This document shows positions 43,401-52,080 of a stretch of DNA of 64,000 bases, piece after piece. The translations under genes and the position numbers were made by a program. The stretch is taken from positions 1-64,000 of the forward strand of contig NZ_FUXZ01000002.1 in assembly GCF_900167115.1 (NCBI RefSeq), read 5' to 3'. A model generated the notes under the pieces. That model made no database searches, was not told where the DNA came from, and saw only the letters and a program-made list of their open reading frames with translations. Within the stretch, counting starts at the first letter, position 1; each line of letters begins with the position of its first letter. The stretch comes from Eubacterium uniforme (GTDB lineage: Bacteria; Bacillota; Clostridia; Lachnospirales; Lachnospiraceae).

Positions 43401-44042
43401 TGCGCACATAATTATTTTGTAAAACGTAATATCATAAATAATGAAGTGTTCTCATATATTGAACTTGAATTATCTGCAGGTGCAAGAATGCCAATCATTT
43501 GTAAGATAGCGCTTCTTAAGTATTTAAGTACACTTAATAATCTTACTAATAAGCAGAAAGAATATGCTAGAAAGCTTATTGGTGATCTTACAGAAAAGAA
43601 TGTTGCTTTTGAGTTTTACAAGAAATTTACAAAGTATTTTTCAGTGCCATATCAGGTACTAGATAAAACATATATTGAACATCATACTAATCCAAAATAT
43701 AAGGTTAGTATAAGTTATACACTTACAAAGCAGGGTAAGACAACTGGACTTTTATCTGCAGAGATGACGCAAAATTTCCCAGGAGTGTATGTTAAGGCAT
43801 TCCCGTTATTTGCTGGGGACAGAATTGATTACTACTTCAATGAAAGATATTCAGACAGTGAAGTTACGATTGAAGGTAAATCAATCACAGTTAGTCCTGT
43901 CAAGTCGGGCCTTACAATTGGCAAGAGTAGATATGAACTTATTAATGATATGGTTATTAATGAGGATAATAATCTTGCTGAGCAAATTTATGATTTTTAT
44001 ACTAAGCGAGTTATTGCTCAAAATCTTTTTGAGGTATTATAG
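40470..44042 (+). CDS. DUF5717 family giant repeat protein
   Basis: 1190 residues, cytoplasmic by sequence (no signal peptide or membrane helix). Two beta-rich segments at the N-terminus (about 1-120 and 195-295) look like related beta-sandwich domains: each has a SETxxxxxS start and a GEFxxxxD strand. About 300-960 is a long helical-repeat region (for example NQMAKVMKAQAFLSLNKWDEAADLL, TPR-like). The C-terminal ~150 residues are again beta-rich (YKVSISYTLTKQGKTTG). I recall this as DUF5717, a family largely of Lachnospiraceae, encoded beside DUF5716, as here. No activity is known; a scaffold is the likeliest role. Confidence 0.7.
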   Translation: MKAIIDKLAIGTVEYDVPSLKLSETAITIDSHVMQTYEGEFVVSSDSNAIKGVVYSSDERFVIVNPQFSGKECTIKYKFITKNCNPLEKITGHIDIISNGGEGQIAYVVNVLEDSLETSIGEVKNYFTFTNLVQMNYDEAVRVFVSERFKEVLLSEDLKGETLYDALMKNANKELALEEFLIAIGKKKPVVLSLSETSHSYKNINTSCSGEFKIEKDTWGYVDIDVEIEGAFFHSCKTKIRKDDFNGNVFEYKYVISYNMLHPGINLGKLIFKTNNQRLEFVVKIELETEKPVEIISQSQTRRDLAKLTKLYLNFRMNRINITKWADSVVMVVDDILEINPGNQMAKVMKAQAFLSLNKWDEAADLLDEISAIVIPERENNVTQYCYYLYVRALFKKSAKFTKDIDKEIKSYYESGHDDWQILWILMYLNERYKQNPSLKYTMIKDHCKNGSHSSVLYYDALLVLNEQPGLLRVLDDFEIKILMFGSRWKFINEKLARRYAELASEEKEYNDIICRTLMNIYEETPLPEVAQAICQALIIGRFDDKKYNKWFEIGVENNARITKLFEYYMYSLDDKKYKQLPLSVYRYFHFNADSIPDQKSFLYANVIENRKAFPEVYEDYKDIISKYGLDMLKEGKTDKHLAIIYDHILNKDYVDKESATKLASVINSYEVTVDNENINEVIVVHKEKVSEVRKYVYDGSAIVELYTEEPIILFADASGNRYSQSIDYKLTKLNKLDDYLDTCFELSQDDEKLKLHYAENYIKYRNNPLPDVEIFKNILEIHSLRSGYRREVMGDIIDYYYDNFDGTFLDDYLTSLDVSNMYPNTCIKTIEMMITRGLYKEAYSLLQTWGYKKISVKLLVAWVDYIIEDIEYELDDLVLKVCEFIFKKGNTDEIIIKYLYKYYYGTIPEMMKLFKIGVELANESEEYRNELSPDIMERLLVQMMFESFKGNELYEVFKYYYPSGIARKLKNAFFTYCAHNYFVKRNIINNEVFSYIELELSAGARMPIICKIALLKYLSTLNNLTNKQKEYARKLIGDLTEKNVAFEFYKKFTKYFSVPYQVLDKTYIEHHTNPKYKVSISYTLTKQGKTTGLLSAEMTQNFPGVYVKAFPLFAGDRIDYYFNERYSDSEVTIEGKSITVSPVKSGLTIGKSRYELINDMVINEDNNLAEQIYDFYTKRVIAQNLFEVL

Positions 44043-44053
44043 CGGAGGCAATT

Positions 44054-45328
44054 ATGTTAGATGATAGATTTATATCTACCACAATTGGTATTGATTTCTC
44101 AGGTGATTATACGCAGGTAAGTGTATTTGATGAGGAATATACACCGGTATCAATGAGTGTCATTAAGAATGAACAGAGATACTTAATTCCGACGGCATGT
44201 TTTGTGGATGAGAAAACTGGTCATTGGTATATCGGTGATGAGGCCATTGCAAGAAGTAAGAATAGTCCTGGTGAATTACTTATGGATATTCCAAAACTTG
44301 TAATGACTAAAAGCAGATTTGAAATATTTGAAAATATATTTGATAATGCAACAATTGTTTCAATCTTTATGTCAAAGATTTTAGAAACAGTGGAAATTAA
44401 TTCTGATGTTAAGGAAGTTTCAAATATAGTAGTTTCAATTGCGGAAAGTGATAGAAGTAACATTGAAGTTATTTATAATGCTTTTGAAAAGATGAATTTT
44501 CCATCAAGCAATATAAGAGTAATTTCGCATAATGAAAGTTTTGCATATTATGTATGTAGCCAGAAGTCAGATATTTGGGTTAACAATGTATTAATGCTTA
44601 ATTTTAGAAATGGAACTTTGGTTGCCAGAACTCTTTATACAAATTCAAAAAGAGGTCCGCATATTATTACTGTTACTGAAGAAACATATCCAAGTGTTAC
44701 ATTATCAATGATAAAAGATGATAGTGAAAATGCTGACGTAGCACTTGCGCAAATATTGGATTTGATATTTAGAAGGAATGTTTATTCTGCATGTTTCTTA
44801 ATTGGAGAAGCATTTAATGATGGCGATAAGTTAAAGAGAAGCATGCATCTTTTATGTGCTAATAAAAGAGTATTTAAAGGTCATAATCTGATAGTAAAAG
44901 GTGCAGGTTATGCTGCTAGAGAAATATATGGTGAACAGACTATTAATACTGTCTTATTGTGTAAGGGACGTACAAGATTAGACATAGGTCTTATGGTTCT
45001 TTATGAAGGAAGAGAAAGACAGGTTGTTCTATCACCAGCAGGAACTAATTGGTACGAGGCGTCTGAAAAAGTTGAATGCATAGTCGACCGAGTCAGTGCT
45101 TGCAAATTTGCTATTACTAATCCACTTACAAAAATTACGAATTATGTATTCTTGAATATTGATGAATTCCCTCAAAGAGGTAATAAACAAACAAGAATTG
45201 AAATTGAAGTATCGTATAAGAATGAGGAAACATTACTTCTTAACGTTACTGATAAGGGATTTGGAGAGTTTTTTGAAGCAAGTGGAATGGAAGTTAAGAA
45301 AGAAATTAGAGTTTGGGATTACTTATAA
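44054..45328 (+). CDS. DUF5716 family protein, actin/Hsp70-like fold
   Basis: 424 residues. The N-terminal STTIGIDFSGDYTQVSVFDE fits a phosphate-1 loop of the actin/Hsp70/hexokinase ATPase superfamily, and NIVVSIAESDRSNIEVIYNA and IRVISHNESFAYYVCS resemble the corresponding Hsp70 segments. A second half with LLCKGRTRLDIGLMVLYEGR ends in a beta-rich domain (TRIEIEVSYKNEETLLLNVT), like the substrate-binding part of Hsp70. GGAGG precedes the start, 11 bp after the DUF5717 gene. A chaperone-like or filament-like ATPase working with DUF5717 is inferred. Confidence 0.65.
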   Translation: MLDDRFISTTIGIDFSGDYTQVSVFDEEYTPVSMSVIKNEQRYLIPTACFVDEKTGHWYIGDEAIARSKNSPGELLMDIPKLVMTKSRFEIFENIFDNATIVSIFMSKILETVEINSDVKEVSNIVVSIAESDRSNIEVIYNAFEKMNFPSSNIRVISHNESFAYYVCSQKSDIWVNNVLMLNFRNGTLVARTLYTNSKRGPHIITVTEETYPSVTLSMIKDDSENADVALAQILDLIFRRNVYSACFLIGEAFNDGDKLKRSMHLLCANKRVFKGHNLIVKGAGYAAREIYGEQTINTVLLCKGRTRLDIGLMVLYEGRERQVVLSPAGTNWYEASEKVECIVDRVSACKFAITNPLTKITNYVFLNIDEFPQRGNKQTRIEIEVSYKNEETLLLNVTDKGFGEFFEASGMEVKKEIRVWDYL

Positions 45329-45343
45329 AACAAGAGGTATCTT

Positions 45344-46117
45344 ATGAGTGGCTTAATGTTAACGCAGACACAGTCTGATGTGCCTTATTACATTAAAGAA
45401 ATCGGTAAGAATGTCTATTCGATAGAAGAGTTAAGTTATTATTTATATAATCACTTATACTTGGTAGATGAGGATTTCTTTGGTGATGATTTAATAGAAT
45501 ATATTGATGAATATCTTGATAATTCCATGGTTGCTAATGGCTTAAAACAAGCCATAGAGCATGGAGCTTCACTTAGTGAGTTGGTATCATTTGTTATTAA
45601 GGCATCTGGATACTATAATGCTGAAGAGATTAGGATATTCCAAAAACAATTAGATTTGTTGAGAACAAGTACCATAACTCAGAGACAAAAGGCCAAAGCG
45701 GATATTTTGATGGGACATAGAAAGTTTTCAATGGCGCTTGATATTTATAATAAAATAGTTATGCATCCAGATCCTGAAGAAACATCTATATTTTATGGAA
45801 ATGTATATAATAACATAGGTGTTATTTATGCAAATATGTTTGCTTTTGAGGATGCAAGGGATTTATTCCAGAGGGCTTATAAAATTAATCATTCAATTGT
45901 TACACTTAAACATCTTATTTATTCAGATATTATGTGTGATGGAAATCTAGAAAAGACACTTGAGAGATTTAGTATTTCTAGTGAAATGATTGAAAATTGT
46001 AAGCGTGAAATTGATGCAATTAGAAATGAAGAGTATAATTTCTTAGATGGAGAGAGTGATATTTCTAGATGCATTGATATATTTAAATATGAGTACGAGC
46101 AGGAGATGCTTAAATAA
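45344..46117 (+). CDS. TPR-type protein of the DUF5716/DUF5717 cluster
   Basis: 257 residues without membrane segments. The N-terminal half (MSGLMLTQTQSDVPYYIKEI ... LYLVDEDFFGDD) has no known family. The second half shows TPR-like helix pairs: ADILMGHRKFSMALDIYNKI and YNNIGVIYANMFAFEDARDL followed by FQRAYKIN. The gene lies 15 bp after DUF5716 and 18 bp before valS, so the three unknown genes form one unit. It probably acts as an adaptor. AAGAGG precedes the start. Confidence 0.7.
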   Translation: MSGLMLTQTQSDVPYYIKEIGKNVYSIEELSYYLYNHLYLVDEDFFGDDLIEYIDEYLDNSMVANGLKQAIEHGASLSELVSFVIKASGYYNAEEIRIFQKQLDLLRTSTITQRQKAKADILMGHRKFSMALDIYNKIVMHPDPEETSIFYGNVYNNIGVIYANMFAFEDARDLFQRAYKINHSIVTLKHLIYSDIMCDGNLEKTLERFSISSEMIENCKREIDAIRNEEYNFLDGESDISRCIDIFKYEYEQEMLK

Positions 46118-46135
46118 AATACAAGGAGAATCACA

Positions 46136-48772
46136 ATGAAAGAATTAGAAAAGAATTATAATCCGGCGGACATAGAAAATCGTCTGTATGAAAAATGGTT
46201 ATCAAAGAAGTTTTTTCATGCAGAGGTAAATAGGGATAAAAAACCATTTACTATTGTTATGCCACCACCAAATATTACAGGTCAGCTTCATATGGGGCAT
46301 GCACTTGATAATACAATGCAGGATATATTAATTCGATATAAGAGAATGCAGGGATTTGAAGCTCTTTGGGTTCCTGGAACTGATCATGCATCTATTGCTA
46401 CAGAAGCAAAGATCGTTGAAAAGATGAGAGAAGAAGGTATTACAAAGGAAGATATCGGAAGAGATGGATTTCTTGAAAGAGCATGGGATTGGAAGAAACA
46501 ATATGGAGGTAGAATTGTTTCTCAGCTTAAAAAACTTGGTTCTTCATGTGATTGGGATAGAGAAAGATTTACAATGGATGAAGGCTGTTCAAAGGCAGTA
46601 GAGGAAGTATTTGTTAATCTTTATAATAAAAAATATATTTATCGTGGTGAAAGAATTATTAACTGGTGTCCACATTGTCTTACATCTATTTCAGATGCTG
46701 AGGTTGAATATGAGGAACAGCCTGGTAAGTTCTGGCACTTAAGATATAAACTTACAGATGGTTCAGGTTATGTACAGCTTGCTACAACAAGACCTGAAAC
46801 ACTTCTTGGTGATACTGCTATTGCCGTTAATCCAGAAGATGACAGATATAAGGATTTGGTTGGTAAGACAGTTATCTTACCTATAGTTCATAGAGAGATT
46901 CCTATTGTAGCTGATGATTATGTTGGTATTGATTTTGGTACTGGTGTAGTTAAGATTACTCCAGCTCATGACCCTAACGACTTTGAAGTTGGTCTTCGTC
47001 ATAACCTTCCAGTTATTAACGTTATGACTGATGATGCTAAGATTACTGATGATTATCCAAAGTATGCAGGTATGGATAGATATGAAGCTAGAAAGGCAAT
47101 CGTTAAGGATCTTGAAGAAGAAGGCGCTTTAGTTAAGATTGAAGATCATACACATAATGTTGGTACATGTTATAGATGTCATGACACAATTGAACCTAGA
47201 GTTTCACTTCAGTGGTTCGTTAAGATGGAAGAACTTGCAAAACCAGCTATTGAAGCAGTTAAGAATGGTGATACAAAGTTCGTTCCAAGTCATTTTGATA
47301 AGACATATTTCCATTGGCTTGAAAACATTAGAGACTGGTGTATTTCAAGACAGTTATGGTGGGGACATAGAATTCCAGCATTCTATTGTGATGACTGTGG
47401 TGAAATGGTTGTTACAAAGGATAAGAATCCAGTATGTCCTAAGTGTGGAAAGCCTATGAGACAGGATAACGATACACTTGATACATGGTTCTCATCAGCA
47501 CTTTGGCCATTCTCTGTTTTAGGTTGGCCTGAAAAAACAGAAGAGATGGATTATTTCTATCCAACTAACGTATTAGTTACTGGATATGATATTATTCTTT
47601 TCTGGGTAATTAGAATGATGTTCTCAGGACTTCATCATGTAGGAAAAGTTCCATTTAATACAGTACTTATTCATGGACTTGTAAGAGATTCACAGGGTAG
47701 AAAGATGAGTAAGTCACTTGGTAATGGTATTGATCCACTTGAAGTTATTGATAAGTATGGTGCTGATGCACTTAGATTTACTCTTATTACTGGTAATGCT
47801 CCTGGTAATGATATGAGATTCTACTGGGAAAGAGTAGAAGCAAGTAGAAACTTCGCTAATAAGGTTTGGAATGCATCAAGATTTATTATGATGAACATGC
47901 CAGAAGGTGGTATTAATACAGATACAATTCCTGCTGGTCTTACTATTGAAGATAAGTGGATTTTATCAAAGGTTAATACTCTTTCTAAAGATGTATCTGA
48001 AAATCTTGATAAATTTGAAATGGGTATTGCTGCAGATAAGATTTATAACTTTATCTGGGAAGAATTCTGTGATTGGTATATTGAAATGGTTAAGCCAAGA
48101 TTATATGGTGAAGAGTCAGAATCAAAGACAGCTGCACTTTATACACTTAGCACAGTATTAACATCTGCACTTAAGATGTTACACCCATACATGCCTTTCG
48201 TTACAGAAGAAATATTCTGTACATTACAGGATAAGGAAGAAACAATTATGGTTTCAAATTGGCCTGTTTATACAGAAGAATTAAACTTCGCTAGCGAAGA
48301 GAATGCAATTGATTTAATTAAAGACGCAGTTAGAAGTATTAGAAATACAAGAGCTGAAATGAATGTACCACCTTCAAAGAAAGCAAAGGTATTTGTTGTT
48401 TCAGATGATGAAAGTGTTAGAGATATTTTTGATGAATGTACAGTTATCTTTAAGACTTTAGGTTATGCTAATGAAGTTGTTATTCAGGATAATAAGGATG
48501 GTATTAGTGATGATGCTGTATCATGCGTTATCTCAAAGGCAACAATTTACATGCCATTTGATGAATTAGTTGATAAGGCTAAGGAGATTGAAAGACTTAA
48601 GAAGGAAGAGAAGAAACTTGAAGGCGAACTTAAGAGAGTTAATGGCATGCTTTCAAATCCAAACTTCACAAGTAAAGCTCCTGAAGCTAAGATTAATGAA
48701 GAAAAGGCTAAAAAGCAGAAATATGAAGATATGATGGAACAGGTTAAGAAACAGCTTGAACGTCTATCATAA
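46136..48772 (+). CDS. valS: Valyl-tRNA synthetase
   Basis: 878 residues. Class I synthetase. The HIGH motif is in PPPNITGQLHMGHAL, the editing domain has TTRPETLLGDTAIAVNP, and KMSKS is in DSQGRKMSKSLGNG. CPHC and CDDCGE ... CPKCGKPM zinc-type clusters are present. The C-terminal coiled coil (KAKEIERLKKEEKKLEGELK) is complete. AAGGAG precedes the start. No T-box leader is visible; the gene is read through from the cluster upstream. Confidence 0.98.
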   Translation: MKELEKNYNPADIENRLYEKWLSKKFFHAEVNRDKKPFTIVMPPPNITGQLHMGHALDNTMQDILIRYKRMQGFEALWVPGTDHASIATEAKIVEKMREEGITKEDIGRDGFLERAWDWKKQYGGRIVSQLKKLGSSCDWDRERFTMDEGCSKAVEEVFVNLYNKKYIYRGERIINWCPHCLTSISDAEVEYEEQPGKFWHLRYKLTDGSGYVQLATTRPETLLGDTAIAVNPEDDRYKDLVGKTVILPIVHREIPIVADDYVGIDFGTGVVKITPAHDPNDFEVGLRHNLPVINVMTDDAKITDDYPKYAGMDRYEARKAIVKDLEEEGALVKIEDHTHNVGTCYRCHDTIEPRVSLQWFVKMEELAKPAIEAVKNGDTKFVPSHFDKTYFHWLENIRDWCISRQLWWGHRIPAFYCDDCGEMVVTKDKNPVCPKCGKPMRQDNDTLDTWFSSALWPFSVLGWPEKTEEMDYFYPTNVLVTGYDIILFWVIRMMFSGLHHVGKVPFNTVLIHGLVRDSQGRKMSKSLGNGIDPLEVIDKYGADALRFTLITGNAPGNDMRFYWERVEASRNFANKVWNASRFIMMNMPEGGINTDTIPAGLTIEDKWILSKVNTLSKDVSENLDKFEMGIAADKIYNFIWEEFCDWYIEMVKPRLYGEESESKTAALYTLSTVLTSALKMLHPYMPFVTEEIFCTLQDKEETIMVSNWPVYTEELNFASEENAIDLIKDAVRSIRNTRAEMNVPPSKKAKVFVVSDDESVRDIFDECTVIFKTLGYANEVVIQDNKDGISDDAVSCVISKATIYMPFDELVDKAKEIERLKKEEKKLEGELKRVNGMLSNPNFTSKAPEAKINEEKAKKQKYEDMMEQVKKQLERLS

Positions 48773-48819
48773 GTTGTATTTTGATACTAACTAAATGAAA
48801 TTATAGATGGATAAATACA

Positions 48820-50202
48820 ATGGATAATATTAAGGATTTTAATAATATAACATATGATGAAGCAGTGGAATATCTTTTAGATATTCCACGCTTTATGAAA
48901 AAAACAGATTTAAAAAATTTAAGACATTTGCTAAATATAATGCAAGATCCTGATGAAGGTTTTGAAATAGTTCATGTAGCTGGAACTAATGGAAAGGGAT
49001 CAGTGTGTGCATATCTTTCGTCAATTTTAATTGAAGATGGTAAGAAGTGTGGTTTATTTACATCTCCACATTTGGTTAAGATAAATGAAAGAATAAAAGT
49101 TAATGGTAAGGATATTAGTGATGAAGACTTCTTAAGAGTTTTCAAAACAGTTATGCTTGCTATTACAGCTCATATGAGTGAGGGGTATGAACATCCTTCG
49201 TTTTTTGAAGTATTATGTGCAATGGCACTTTACTATTTTAGAGAGCAGAGAGTAGATTATGCTGTTTTAGAAACTGGGCTTGGTGGAAGACTTGATGCTA
49301 CTAATGTTGTTGAAAAGCCAAGACTTTGCATTATAACAACAATTGATTTAGATCATACCGAAATATTAGGAGATACCATTGAGAAAATTGCGACCGAAAA
49401 GGCTGGAATTATAAAGAAGGGTGTTCCTGTAATATTCGATTATAGTGGAATTTCAGCATGGAAAGTGGTTAGAAAAGCCTGTGTTATGAATAATTGTTTA
49501 TTTATTGTTGCTAAGGGCAATACACTTAATGTTGAAGTTAATGAAAACCATATAGAATTCTCTGATGAAACTCTTTTTGATGGAGAAAAATTCAGAATAA
49601 ATACGGTTGCTCTTTATCAGGCTGATAATGCTAGACTTGCTGTTATGGCTGCAAGAGAATTAGGTGTTGAAAAAGCAGTAATTAAAAGAGGACTTTTAGA
49701 AGCTTTCTGGCCTGGAAGAATGCAACAGATTAAGAAAAATGTTTATTTAGATGGAGCTCATAATGTAAGTGGAATGAAGGCTTTTATTAAAAGTGCTAGA
49801 AACATAATTAGAGCGAATCCATCAATGGATAGGAAAATAACCTTGGTTCTTGCAATTGTTTCTGATAAAGATTTTGATAGTATGGCTAAGGAGATTATAA
49901 ATAGTGCATTATTTGATGATATTATTGTTACACATGTTAAATCGAATAGGGCGCTAGAAATACAAAAATTGATATTGAGTTTAAGTAAGTATATGTATAA
50001 TCATGAAGGTAAAACAACATTCATATATGAAGGAAAGGCTACTCAGTTTAATTTACATGAAGCTAATATAGTTGGAGTTGAAGAATTAACTGATGCTATT
50101 AATTACGTAATCCCATATAGGGAAGAGAATGATATAGTATTTTTTGCTGGTTCTTTGTATATGATAGGCGATGTGCTAAAAAAGGAGGTAAACAATGATT
50201 AA
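48820..50202 (+). CDS. folC: Folylpolyglutamate synthase / dihydrofolate synthase
   Basis: 460 residues. It adds glutamate to folates. The Mur-ligase fold shows the P-loop VAGTNGKGSVCAYLSSIL, the ETGLGGRLDATNVV segment, TTIDLDHTEILGDT, and WPGRMQQI near the middle. The valS-folC order is common in Firmicutes. The ribosome site is weak. The C-terminal end overlaps a small gene by 8 bp. Confidence 0.95.
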   Translation: MDNIKDFNNITYDEAVEYLLDIPRFMKKTDLKNLRHLLNIMQDPDEGFEIVHVAGTNGKGSVCAYLSSILIEDGKKCGLFTSPHLVKINERIKVNGKDISDEDFLRVFKTVMLAITAHMSEGYEHPSFFEVLCAMALYYFREQRVDYAVLETGLGGRLDATNVVEKPRLCIITTIDLDHTEILGDTIEKIATEKAGIIKKGVPVIFDYSGISAWKVVRKACVMNNCLFIVAKGNTLNVEVNENHIEFSDETLFDGEKFRINTVALYQADNARLAVMAARELGVEKAVIKRGLLEAFWPGRMQQIKKNVYLDGAHNVSGMKAFIKSARNIIRANPSMDRKITLVLAIVSDKDFDSMAKEIINSALFDDIIVTHVKSNRALEIQKLILSLSKYMYNHEGKTTFIYEGKATQFNLHEANIVGVEELTDAINYVIPYREENDIVFFAGSLYMIGDVLKKEVNND

Positions 50203-50353
50203 TTTTGAAGAGGAACTTTCAAAGTTTCATCCAAGTGTTGAAATCGAAGATGCAGAGGATGCAATTTATAATACAAAAGTATCAGACATTACTGATATTA
50301 TGTTGGAAATGCTTGAGGAAGCAAAAAACACTAATACTAAGAAGACTAAATAG
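50195..50353 (+). CDS. 52-residue small acidic protein, unknown
   Basis: A short gene coupled to folC. ATG at 50195 overlaps the folC stop by 8 bp and has a perfect AAGGAGG 6 nt upstream. The product starts MINFEEELSKFHPSVEIEDA and ends EEAKNTNTKKTK: an acidic amphipathic body (for example DITDIMLEMLEEAK) and a Lys/Thr tail. No signal peptide or membrane helix. The strong ribosome site, the coupling and an intact frame argue that it is real. The next gene starts 29 bp later. Function unknown; a small adaptor is a guess. Confidence 0.65.
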   Translation: MINFEEELSKFHPSVEIEDAEDAIYNTKVSDITDIMLEMLEEAKNTNTKKTK

Positions 50354-50382
50354 TTTTGAAATAATTAATTGGAGCTAAAATT

Positions 50383-51948
50383 ATGAGATGTTTTAATTGT
50401 GGCGAAGTACTTTCAAACAGTGATTACTGTATGAATTGCGGAGCTAATGTTACAGTTTATAAAAAAATAGTTATAATGTCTAATACTTACTATAATCAGG
50501 GCTTGGTAAGAGCTAATAACAGAGATTTATCAGGGGCTGTTGATATACTTAGTAGAGCAGTTAGACTTAATAAAAATAATGTAGATGCAAGAAACCTTTT
50601 AGGTCTTGTTTATTTTGAAATGGGTGAAGCAGTGCAGGCTTTCTCTGAATGGGTACTAAGTGCAAATATTATGCCTGAGAACAATGCTGCTACAAGATAT
50701 TTAAAAACAATAAAAGCTAATCAGACTAAGTTAGATAATCTAAATCAGTCGATTAAAAAGTATAATACAGCACTTAAATATGCAAAAGACGGAGAAACAG
50801 AAATGGCCATCTTACAGTTAAATAAGGTTTTGAATATGAATCCAAACCTTATAAAGGCATACGAACTTTTAACTCTTATGTATATGAAGAGAGGTTTATA
50901 TGTTAAGGCTAGAAAGTGTATTATGCTTGCACTTAAAATAGACACTTGTAATCCACTTTGTATAAAATACAAGAAAGAAATAGAAAGTTTTCTTGATACA
51001 CAAAGAAGAATTGATCCTGCTGGATATAGCAGAAAGAAGAGATTACAGGAGAATAGTAAGGATCCTGGAGCCTCATACATAAGTGGAGATGATGTAATTG
51101 TTCCTCAAAACAATTATAAGGATTTAGCAAGTGGAGCAATTGGTGTTTTACAGGTTCTTACTGGAATAGTAATTGGTGCGTTAGCTGTTTACTTTATAGT
51201 TACTCCTTTGAAGGTTAAGAAACAGACACAGGATGTTAATGAAGTTAAAACAGAATATGATCAGAAAATGGCAATCAAAAAATCTACTATTCAAGAACTT
51301 GAAGCAAGAGTAGAGGATATATCAAAGCAGTTAAAAGAAGCTGAAGATAAGGAAACAACTGATAAGAAGATTGAAAAGAATAATAAATATTTGTTAAAGG
51401 CTATGCAGGCATATCTTGCTGATGATAAGCCAAAGAGTATGGAAATCCTAAATAAGATTGATACTACAGTTTCAATGAATTCAGATGTGTTTGATTCAAT
51501 TTACAAATCATTACATGATAAAATGGCTAAGGAAATGGCTGATGAATTCTATGAAAATGGTATGAAGGCTAGAGAGAATGGCGATAATGATGAAGCTATT
51601 AAGTGTTTTGAAGAATGTATAAAAACTGAACCAAATTATGGTAATGCTTATTATCAGCTTGGAAATATTTATCATAAGCGTGGTAATGAAGAAAAAGCAG
51701 AAGAAATGTTTGAATATATTGTAAAGAATCTTAAGGGCAAGATTGATAAAAACAAATATAATTTCGCTAAAGGTCAGGTTTCAGATGAATTCTTAAATTC
51801 ATTAGATGATTTAGGTGATGATTCAGATTCAAATGATGGAAATTCAGATGATGGAAATTCAGATGATGAAAATAATGATTCAGGTGATTCTGGTGATAAT
51901 TCAGACGGTGAAAACAGTGATGATTCTGGAGATGGCGGAGAAGGCTGA
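50383..51948 (+). CDS. Zinc-ribbon TPR membrane protein
   Basis: 521 residues. The N-terminal zinc ribbon uses Cys3, Cys6, Cys16 and Cys19 (MRCFNCGEVLSNSDYCMNCG). TPR repeats follow (about 35-205, for example AVDILSRAVRLNKNN and AILQLNKVLNMNPN). One membrane helix lies at about 250-275 (GVLQVLTGIVIGALAVYFIV), then a predicted coiled coil (IQELEARVEDISKQLKEAE) and a second TPR pair (NDEAIKCFEECIKTEPNYGN). The last ~50 residues are a repetitive Asp/Ser/Asn/Gly tail. With the cytoplasmic ribbon, the second half would lie outside. TTGGAG precedes the start. Role unknown. Confidence 0.8.
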   Translation: MRCFNCGEVLSNSDYCMNCGANVTVYKKIVIMSNTYYNQGLVRANNRDLSGAVDILSRAVRLNKNNVDARNLLGLVYFEMGEAVQAFSEWVLSANIMPENNAATRYLKTIKANQTKLDNLNQSIKKYNTALKYAKDGETEMAILQLNKVLNMNPNLIKAYELLTLMYMKRGLYVKARKCIMLALKIDTCNPLCIKYKKEIESFLDTQRRIDPAGYSRKKRLQENSKDPGASYISGDDVIVPQNNYKDLASGAIGVLQVLTGIVIGALAVYFIVTPLKVKKQTQDVNEVKTEYDQKMAIKKSTIQELEARVEDISKQLKEAEDKETTDKKIEKNNKYLLKAMQAYLADDKPKSMEILNKIDTTVSMNSDVFDSIYKSLHDKMAKEMADEFYENGMKARENGDNDEAIKCFEECIKTEPNYGNAYYQLGNIYHKRGNEEKAEEMFEYIVKNLKGKIDKNKYNFAKGQVSDEFLNSLDDLGDDSDSNDGNSDDGNSDDENNDSGDSGDNSDGENSDDSGDGGEG

Positions 51949-51992
51949 TAATATTGAAAAGTTTTTAATTTATGAATTATAATGTTTATATG

Positions 51993-52021
51993 AATAACGA
52001 TGACTTTTAGCCATCGTTATT
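51993..52021 (+). terminator. Probable terminator after the zinc-ribbon TPR gene
   Basis: AATAACGATG (51993-52002) pairs with CATCGTTATT (52012-52021) around ACTTTTAGC. The U-run is short (TTTG). Confidence 0.55.
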
Positions 52022-52080
52022 TGTATAAGTAAAAGAAAATGGGGTTAGTATCAATTTGATAATAACCATATGGAGGGAAT

